From: Clavaria fumosa
Taxonomy: Eukaryota; Basidiomycota; Agaricomycetes; Agaricales; Clavariaceae
Assembly (NCBI GenBank): GCA_951802425.1
Contig: OX637803.1
Span: 2,294,001-2,358,000, forward strand
DNA length: 64,000 nt
Direction of reading: 5' to 3'
The position numbers were made by a program, and so were the translations under genes. Under the pieces are notes generated by a model that ran no database searches, was not told the origin of the DNA, and saw only the letters and a list, made by a program, of their open reading frames with translations. Of the stretch, positions 57,601 through 64,000 are shown piece by piece; position 1 is the stretch's first letter; each line of letters begins with the position of its first letter.

Positions 57601-58878
57601 GAAAGTGGTCGAGGATTTGCCATTTGGGACAGTAACCTCCATATCTCCCTTTCCTACAGCCTGGAAGGTTCGTTTATCTGCTGCTGTGATAGGGCGAGTC
57701 TCAATTGATGAATAATTGGTTAGACGTGGTCTGAAGGGTGTCATATGGCGAGAGGCACCAGAGTCATACAGTTCAACATCCATTCCTCCCTCTGACCCAA
57801 TCCCTGCAGCCATAGCATCGTCCAAAACAGGTTCCTCAGTTTGGGCTACCTGTAGATCATTCCCAGAAAGGAAGGAAGTGTTGCCAAGGCTAGGAGACAC
57901 ATCATCGAAGTCAGTGTGCATGAACCAGAGGTCATCTTCGTCAAGGTAGTCCTGGGCTATTCGTCCCATATTGCTGTTGACCATATCTTTGTCCACAGCA
58001 ATCCAAACTCCTTCATCATCGTCATAGGGTGCCTCTGTGCTCGCCACATTCGCCTGGTCCTTCCCTGGCCTCCTAGTAGGTCCTTGACCTTCCCTTCCAC
58101 CACCCTTCGCATAGCAGAATCGTTTAATGTGACCCTTCATATTGCAATTGAAGCATCTGCGCTCAGACTGTCCAGTTCTGCCTCCCTTTGAGAAACTGGT
58201 TGTAAATGCGACATCTCGATCATCCTTCTTGGGTTTGGATCGATTCTTGACCAAACGGCGGTCATATTCATCAATAGCAATGTGCATAATCGTCTCGGGG
58301 GATATCTCTCTCTTCTCCAGGGCCATTGTGGTCGTCATGGAGGTGATAATTGGGTCATATGAGCCAGGAAGTGAGCCAAGGAGGATCGTCGCATATTCAT
58401 CATCTGTGAGAGTCATTCCCATCGATGATAGTCGTTCAAACATGTCAGAAAGTTTGTCGAAATGGGCTCGGACATCACCAGACTCCCCACATCGTTCGTC
58501 CTGAAGTTTCCTTCGAAGATCCACGGCAACCATTCGAGATCTGGTCTGGAATATTGCAGTAATACCTTCCCAGATATCCTTTGCCTGCGTCTTTCCCTTT
58601 ATACGATTGAAGATGGAATCGGGTACAGTGCTCGCAATGCACTGTTTAACAGTGGCCTGGGCCATTCTCCATTTCTCCAATCGTCCTTCATAAGCTTCCA
58701 AGGTCTGTGGGTCACTTGGTTTGTCTGGCTGTGCTGGCTGAGCAGGGGTTCCTTCTAGGTGATTCAGGATGCCTCTAGCATCCAATGCCCATCGTAATCG
58801 GTCCCTATAGGTAACCCAGTTGCTCCCATCAGCAGATAGCTTTGGAACCTTCAAGAAATCATCGGTTGGTTTCGTCAT
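54631..58878 (-). CDS. Copia gag-pol polyprotein with one in-frame TGA
   Basis: A single frame from 58878 to 54631, 1,415 codons plus stop, broken only by TGA at 56542-56544 (codon 779). Order: gag (UBN2-like, residues 1-210); CCHC knuckle C242-C245-H250-C255; protease DSGA at 371-374; integrase zinc finger H501, H506, C535, C538 and core D567, D630, E666; after the TGA, reverse transcriptase with HVDD (catalytic pair at about 1097-1098) and RNase H from about 1264 (DADGASQEHRHAISGYAF). Integrase before reverse transcriptase defines Ty1/copia. The context V-E-(stop)-D-V-K-F suggests the stop replaced a CGA arginine codon by C-to-T change. No sign of a programmed frameshift. Confidence 0.93.
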
Positions 58879-58946
58879 TGCAAGAAAAGCGAAGTTGGAT
58901 AGTCAATTGATGTGTTTATAAGTCCCTAGGTCCGGGTCTCATAATC

Positions 58947-59318
58947 TAATGATTATGATAACTTGGGGCAATGAGTGAGCACTAGAACCGATGATATAGG
59001 TGATAGGTAAGTACCTTGGGGCAATGAGTGAGCACTAGAACCGATGCTGCACCCAGATTTTGCCCCATGGGTTAAGTACAGTCATGTAACTACTAGCAGT
59101 GCTTATGGTGTAACAAAAGCGAATCATAACTACAGTAAGAAGGGTCTAGTTGCTCTACAACCAGATCTCCTACACTACTGATACATAGATACAGTCAGAG
59201 ACCTTTGGTTGCACTGCAACCAAACATGTAAAGTATGTCAGATGATCTACACTGCATACTATGAGCCAAAACGACGAAGATAGGTAAGGAAACTAAGTAA
59301 TAGAATAGAAATCCAACA
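58947..59318 (-). repeat. Copia 5' LTR
   Basis: 372 bp, identical by eye to 54252-54623. The internal region starts with GATTATGAGACCCGG on the minus strand, where the primer-binding site is expected; I cannot name the tRNA. The gag ATG at 58878 is about 70 bp inside. Confidence 0.92.
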
Positions 59319-61078
59319 CTTGCTGCGCGAGACTATGAGGATATACTACAAGTACGCTCTGGTTCCATCCCCTACATCATATTCTGACTACACCGCAGTG
59401 TGCAATTCCTTGCTTCGAAGGACTCTTCCCTGCACAATTCAACAGCATTGCCATCGACTTGCTCTTTGATTTGGCGACATTTCATGCATTGGCAAAGCTC
59501 CGGATTCACCACGATCTATCCCTACGGATGCTCTCTGCGGCAACACAACGTCTAGGACACTCGCTTCGCAAATTCAAGCGTCACATGTGCGACAAACCTG
59601 ATCTTGGGTACACACCTGAAGAACTTGCCAAACGCGCTCGCCGGCATGCCAAAGAAGATGAAAGGAGGGCCAAGAAGGGCCTACCTCCGGTTCGGCGGCA
59701 CGTACAGAATGGCCCCAAGCCGTTTAGTCTGTCAACTTCAAAAATTCACAAGCTGGCTCACTATGAGCACATGATTCGTCGATTTGGAACTACTGATGTA
59801 TACACAACACAGAATGTAAGTCTTCCTTGCTTTTCGTGTTCTTTTGCCTGACAAATGTAAGGGAGAGATGGTTCATCATGGTGCCAAGCAGGGTTACCAA
59901 AGGACGAGCAAGACTGACGGTTTTGAGGTCCAGATTGCCAAGCATGAGCGCCGCCAAGAGCGCCTGCGATCTCAATCACACTCTGTGCGAGAGAAATTGC
60001 CGTTGGGCTCACCAGAAGAACCGTATCAAATGTCGAAGTCTCAGGATCGAGCAATTGACATTGGCAGGTTTCTCCATGACCACCATGCCGATCCAGCAGT
60101 CAAGGTAAGCCCACTGTGCCCTGGCTGCGATCATTAGTGAAACGGTTGCCTCCAAGAACTTCCAAACCCTTCTTGCAGAATACTTTCTCTCATGCGTTCT
60201 CAGCGACACCTCTGACAGAGAATTCAGTGATGAAGATCGACGATCTGTCCTAATTCGCGACAACCGCATCTTTCACCATCAAGTACTTCGCATCAACTAT
60301 ACTACATATGACGTCTGGCGCAACCAAGACTCTATTAACATCAGGACACAGTCAGATGTGATGGTCCTGGCCCATGACGAGACAGACAGCCATCCGTACT
60401 GGTATGCACGGGTTATTGGAATTTTTCATGCAATGGTACGACGATCTGGCTTTGGTAAGGAGTGGGAGAAGAAAGATTTTCTCTGGGTTCGCTGGTATGG
60501 ATTAGATCCTTCTCACCAGTTTGGATTCAGAGCAAAGCGCCTCCCCCGGATTGGATTTCTCGGCACAGACGACAACGCATTTGGCTTCATTAGCCCCACC
60601 CGTATTATTCGTGCAGTGCACCTTATACCTGCGTTTCAACTTGGACTCACTTCCGAGCTTCTCCCAGCCTCAATTGCTCGAAGGGAGGATGAAGGCGATA
60701 AGGATTACTACAGGTACTATGTCAACATGTAAGTACTTTTTGTAGTTCGGTGACTGCTTGTATTTCCTTCACTAACAATCCTCCAGTTTTGCAGATAGGG
60801 ATATCTTTATTCGGTTCTGTGGGGTTGGAATTGGCCACAAAGCCACTCGTGCCGCAACTAGACATCTCGAATTAGACAGCACGAGCAATGGTGAGGCGAT
60901 GGAAAATGAGGAAGAGGGGGGTGAGCCTGACCCAGAAGAGGGGGACGAGGATGACGAGGAAGTTAATGATGATGAAGGGCATGAAAGCAGTGGGGATGAG
61001 AATGACGAGGATGGGTTGGATGAGAGGGAGGAGGATGGGCTGGATGAGGAAGATGCACTCGGGTATGGAGTTTTGTAA

Positions 61079-61541
61079 TACTAGTATTTCCAATGGGATG
61101 AGAACTCACCCAAATGGTGATGCGACTCAAGCAACTGGCCAGGGGTGCCTTGGTTCACAGTAGGTCTACCTGGTTCAATAAATCCTACAAGATCTCACTT
61201 CAGACCTGCTTGTACCTAGCTAGTATCCATATATCTAAACCTTGTTCTATAAATTCTGCCCAGCAGTCCAAGATCTGACTTCAGACCTGCTTGTGCCTAC
61301 CCAGCATATTTAGATCTAATTGAGACCTAGCTAGCTGAGCAGGTCTGGCCTCAGACCTGACCTTCTCTACTTCGTTCTACTAGAGCGGCCTAGCAGCATT
61401 AGACCTCGCTGCATACCTAAATAATATTTGTAGGCACTCTAGATATATTGAATTTTGGTAGGTTTGCCTCTAGATATGGCTAGATATGGCTTTCCTAGCT
61501 AGGACGACCTAGATCTACCTGTTCTCACGGGATCTGGTAGT
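61079..61541. other. Right subterminal region of Plavaka
   Basis: No gene. It is rich in CTAGATCT, CAGACCTGCTTG and CCTAGCTAG words that resemble the left subterminal repeats and point mostly the other way. It leads into the terminal inverted repeat at 61542-61558. Confidence 0.6.
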
Positions 61542-61558
61542 CCCACTTTTGCTGATGC

Positions 61559-61601
61559 CGCCCGCCCCGCCCGCCCGCCCGCCCCGCCCGCCCGCCGCCT
61601 C
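61559..61601. repeat. 43-bp CCCGCCCG tract at the Plavaka right end
   Basis: Pure C/G microsatellite (units of CCCG and CCCCG) between the right terminal repeat and the duplicated ATG of the target gene. The left end has no counterpart, so it was added or expanded on one side only. Confidence 0.85.
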
Positions 61602-62589
61602 ATGCCAGCTGTCAGGGAGCTGCGAGTTACTGAAGATATAGGAAACATATATGCCACTCAGCCTGAGGCTATCCCACTCAGCCTCCCCTCTGGTACTCCC
61701 CAAACCCTCTGGTCAACTGTTGGGCTGGCAGATAAAGAAAGGCGCATGCGACTGGCTCAGGCAGATGACTCTCTCATAGAACTTCAACGGCTCCTTCGAG
61801 TTAGACTTGGACTTCAGGAATACAAATACACCCAGGTGGGGCCTAGTCAGAGGGCTGGAACACGAGCTCAGACTCTGATATTGCGGTTTGAGGAGAAAAT
61901 CATTCGGTGTGCTGAGCGATACCGTGCTGCCTATGCTGCTTTGATGGTTTTAGATCCAAATGGTGATTGGTCTACAAGACTTCTAGATCTTAAACCAACA
62001 GACATCAAGGGGCCTGGACGGAAAGGTGATGAGAGTGAGGGGAAAAGGGAGCTGTCATGGATCTGGATGGCTCAGTTTGGTGGTGATGATATTGATAGTG
62101 ATGAGGAAAAAGTTAGCAATGGTGAGCCTTGCGGTTCTGTGTGTCTGTCTGTACCTTAAATTGTTACAGCATTGCAGATTGAATGGGCCAAATCAAAAGC
62201 CCGTGCAGCACGCTGGTCAGAGGAAGTCATTTTGACAGCTGAAGAGATGCGACGAATTTTGTGGTTCTTCAGGTGGAAGAAGAAGTGGTGGATGGATCAA
62301 GCTGAGCTGAGAACCAACATCGGGCCTGATATCAGAGAAGGCCTGGTTGCATACTCAACAAAGCAAGCTTCGATTCTGAGCAGGATGGGAAAGAGTTTTT
62401 CCAATCAGTGGTATCCAATACTCTCAGCAAATGGAATTGGTACTGATTGGCCAGAGGAATACTTGGGGGCATCAGTGACATCTGTGGTTGAGGGAAGTGC
62501 TCAAGAAAAAATACAGGATGAATCAGAGGAGGATCTGTTTGTTGAAGATGACACCTTTGAGTGATGTTCTGTCTGTAGATACTCTATTC

Positions 62590-63130
62590 CATTCCTGCAG
62601 CAAGTGCTGTCCCCAAATTGAATGTACACTACAGTAAGTGCTGCACCCAAGCTGACCTGACCTACAGTAAGTGCCGTGCACAAGTTAACCTGACCTACAG
62701 AAATTGCTGTCCCCAAGTTAACCTGACCTATGGAAAGTGCTGTATCCAAAGTGACCGGTCATCCTGGAGTTGCTGTGCTCAGGTTGACCCAGACCTACAG
62801 CAAGTGCTGCACCCAAGTTGACCTGGCCTACAGTGAGTGCTGTGCACAAGTTAACCTGACCTACAGCAAGTGCTGTGCACAAGTTAACCTGACCTACAGG
62901 AGGTGCTGTCCCCAAGTTGACCACCCTGCCAGTCATTCTGCAATTGCTGTGCTCATGTTGATGACCTGCAGTGAGTGCTGTGCCCAACTTGACCTGACCA
63001 ACAGCAAGTGCTGTGCACAAGTTAACCTGACCTACAAGAAGTGATGCCTCCAGGTTAACCTAGCCTGCAGTAAATGCTGTGGCAATGTTGACCAACCAAC
63101 AGCAATCCTACTCTTGCTGAATTCAGGTTA
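62590..63130 (-). repeat. 33-bp minisatellite array, right flank of KDZ, part 1
   Basis: About 16 copies of the unit of 40083-41510 in reverse orientation (AAGTTAACCTGACCTACAG type), more diverged from one another than the left array. It begins about 26 bp after the KDZ transposase stop. Confidence 0.85.
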
Positions 63131-63136
63131 ACCTAG

Positions 63137-63521
63137 AATAAGGTTAGGGTTAATTTGTTTGTGCTTTTCCAAGTTAATGGTAATACATAAAACTTATCAA
63201 AAATATGCTGGTGGTGGGCAAAGCAGTGTATGACAATTTGCAAAAGAAAGTGAAGTTAGATACTTAGCAGTTGTCTAGGAAAAAAATTAAAAGCCTTGAT
63301 TTTGGGCCGTGGGAAGATTTTGATCCCCAGGGGACTAAAATCTTCCCACGGCCCAAAATCAAGGCTTTTAATTTTTTTCCTAGACAACTGCTAAGTATCT
63401 AACTTCACTTTCTTTTGCAAATTGTCATACACTGCTTTGCCCACCACCAGCATATTTTTGATAAGTTTTATGTATTACCATTAACTTGGAAAAGCACAAA
63501 CAAATTAACCCTAACCTTATT
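63137..63521. repeat. Perfect palindrome with 185-bp arms
   Basis: 63137-63321 is the exact reverse complement of 63337-63521 as far as I can check, separated by 15 bp (GATCCCCAGGGGACT). The ends read AATAAGGTTAGGG and CCCTAACCTTATT. No coding frame. It could be a foldback element inserted into the minisatellite, or an inverted-read assembly artefact. Confidence 0.9.
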
Positions 63522-63691
63522 ATAGAATTCTGTTGAACCCAGTCCCAACCAGAACTGAACCAGAACTGAACCTGCTGAACCTGGTTCTGTTAGTTCTGGT
63601 CAGTCCTATCTATTCTGCCCTCAACACTCAGTTCTGGTTTGCCATTTGGGCAAATGTCTCAGAGAACAGAACAGAACAGAACTTCGGCATC
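63522..63691. mobile_element. hAT-like end with GAACTGAACC words
   Basis: Words GAACTGAACC, GTTCTGGT and GAACAGAACAGAAC alternate, and the block ends CTTCGGCATCCCTA, the reverse complement of a typical hAT terminus (TAGGGATGCC). The other end is not clear; it may abut the palindrome. It recalls the complete element at 7405-7695. Confidence 0.4.
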
Positions 63692-64000
63692 CCTAGACCT
63701 GACTGGCAGCTAGTGCTGTCTCCAGGTTGACCTGACCAGCAGCTAGTGCTGTCCCCAGGTTGACCTGATGTCAGCAGATGCTGTTCTCAGGTTGACCTGA
63801 TGGGCAGCCAGTGCTGTTCTCAGGTTGACCTGATGGGCAGCCAGTGCTGTTCTCAGGTTGACCTGATGGGCAGCCAGTACTGTTCTCAGGTTGACCTGAT
63901 GGGCAGCCAGTGCTGTTCCCAGGTTGACCTGACTGGCAGCCAGTGCTGGCTTCAAGTTGACCTGACCAGCAGGTAGTGCTGTCCCCAGGTTGACCTGACT
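63692..64000 (-). repeat. 33-bp minisatellite array, right flank of KDZ, part 2 (continues past window)
   Basis: About nine copies of the 33-bp unit in the same orientation as 62590-63130 but closer in sequence to the left array (CCCAGGTTGACCTGACTGGC). It runs off the edge of the window. Confidence 0.88.

Larger units (their letters stand above)
54252..59318 (-). mobile_element. Ty1/copia LTR retrotransposon, minus orientation
   Basis: 5,067 bp, flanked by the 5-bp target duplication CTTGC (54247-54251 and 59319-59323). The two 372-bp LTRs (54252-54623 and 58947-59318) look identical base for base. In its own orientation the LTR starts TGTTGGATTT. The polypurine tract GAGGGGGAG lies next to the left LTR, which is therefore the 3' LTR. 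Identical LTRs mean a very recent insertion. It splits an Ala codon of the Plavaka transposase exon 6. Confidence 0.93.
51965..61078 (+). pseudogene. Plavaka transposase, split by a copia insertion
   Basis: Exons 51965-52150, 52212-53345, 53395-53621, 53669-53915, 53960-54126, 54174-54251, (copia), 59324-59351, 59399-59815, 59862-60104, 60157-60728, 60787-61078. With the retrotransposon and one CTTGC removed, the frame runs about 1,196 codons. An N-terminal zinc finger has C4, C7, H21, H24 and C25. Core motifs: ASLWPGYLWIGVLSKY, AHHFAYLPS, FPRFFTYSADYPE, VDPLHEFELGIFKEV, LLFDLATFHALAKLRIHHD and RFGTTDVYTTQN. C-terminal module: NYTTYDVWRNQDSINIRT, HPYWYARVIGIFHAM and FADRDIFIRF, followed by a long acidic tail (EEEGGEPDPEEGDEDDEE). 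It would mobilise the surrounding element but is interrupted here. Confidence 0.87.
49091..61601. mobile_element. Plavaka DNA transposon inserted in the KDZ transposase
   Basis: The insertion falls between FYM (ATG at 49088-49090) and its duplicate ATG at 61602-61604, a 3-bp target duplication as in the CACTA/EnSpm group to which Plavaka is assigned. The left end reads AGCATCAGCAAAAGGGGG and the right end, reversed, GCATCAGCAAAAGTGGG (61542-61558), so the terminal inverted repeats are about 17 bp. On the right a 43-bp CCCGCCCG tract (61559-61601) lies between repeat and target site. The element carries a transposase (plus), a companion gene (minus), and subterminal repeats. A copia retrotransposon sits inside. 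Confidence 0.82.
46454..62564 (+). pseudogene. KDZ transposase (CxC2-type), split by a Plavaka insertion
   Basis: Exons 46454-46936, 46983-47357, 47408-47601, 47652-47811, 47862-48013, 48062-48459, 48513-48689, 48738-49090, then after the insertion 61605-62121 and 62170-62564. With one ATG copy removed, the frame is continuous for about 1,067 codons. Domains: CxC2 cysteine cluster at about residues 120-160 (VCASCGREGFLKCKDC, FCRECYVLRH); LGIKISLGHGGQPCP; KDZ catalytic core with LTIDANFRLKSKD, ISYDIACQW, KFHIYGHGPKCQ and GEEPERWWAHIN. The C-terminal module has SWIWMAQFG, IEWAKSKARAARW and EEMRRILWFFRWKKKWW. It cuts and pastes the outer element. Intron 2 starts GCATGT (GC-AG or a decayed donor). 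As it stands the gene is interrupted by 12.5 kb and cannot make the full protein. Confidence 0.88.
40083..64000. mobile_element. KDZ DNA transposon with nested insertions (right end beyond window)
   Basis: Defined by the KDZ transposase (46454-62564), opposite-strand companion genes (41589-45390), and the same 33-bp minisatellite unit on both sides in inverted orientation. The right array starts only about 26 bp after the transposase stop. Without the 12.5-kb Plavaka insertion the element would be roughly 11.5 kb or more. Exact termini and target duplication were not found; the left end may lie between 39.74 and 40.08 kb and the right end beyond 64 kb. A palindrome and a hAT-like end interrupt the right array. 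Confidence 0.7.

Noticed and set aside
63137..63521. Telomere-like GGTTAGGGTTAA at the palindrome ends
   Set aside because: Only one TTAGGG per arm; not a telomeric array.
1..64000. tRNA or rRNA genes
   Set aside because: No cloverleaf-compatible A/B-box pairs or rRNA-like sequence noticed by eye; a tRNAscan run could settle this.

Overview
The window is nuclear DNA of a filamentous basidiomycete, most likely an agaricomycete. The evidence is single-copy fungal genes split by many 45-110 bp GT-AG introns, CDS-dense euchromatin, and the transposon families KDZ (CxC2-type) and Plavaka, which are typical of mushroom-forming fungi. I cannot name the species. Gene models were built by eye: exon borders were chosen so that splice phase and family alignment agree, and every multi-exon model given with exon coordinates sums to a multiple of three.

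Layout. 1-7.7 kb is a graveyard of Ty3/gypsy retrotransposons: two unrelated pol remnants, three LTRs of one family (one inverted), a 1.4-kb solo LTR with a 5-bp target duplication, and a 291-bp hAT-like element. 7.9-39.4 kb is the gene-rich host segment: MET8 (siroheme synthesis), a DUF4112 protein, a 12-TM MFS transporter (minus), a proline-rich unknown (minus), an 11-exon urease preceded by three E-boxes, several disordered unknowns, an AIG1-like GTPase, SPT2, a CFIm68-like RRM protein (minus), a DENND6-like protein (minus), RAE1 (minus), a small divergent basic protein, a 465-aa unknown, and a five-exon Cys-rich secreted/membrane protein. A tandem paralogue of the last is cut off inside its second intron at 39.74 kb.

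39.7-64 kb is a nested transposon stack. The outer layer is a KDZ element (transposase 46,454-62,564, companion genes on the opposite strand, 33-bp minisatellite arrays in inverted orientation on both sides). Its transposase exon 8 is split at codon ATG by a 12.5-kb Plavaka element (49,091-61,601) with its own transposase and opposite-strand companion gene. The Plavaka transposase exon 6 is split by a 5,067-bp Ty1/copia element with visually identical 372-bp LTRs and a CTTGC target duplication. Removing each insertion plus one target copy leaves the host reading frame open (about 1,067 aa for KDZ and 1,196 aa for Plavaka). The copia pol frame has one in-frame TGA. The right flank also carries a perfect palindrome with 185-bp arms.

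Nothing in the window looks like CRISPR, rRNA or tRNA, and I saw no viral gene outside the LTR retrotransposons. The least understood parts are the companion genes of the two DNA transposons and the hAT-like ends filled with short self-complementary words.
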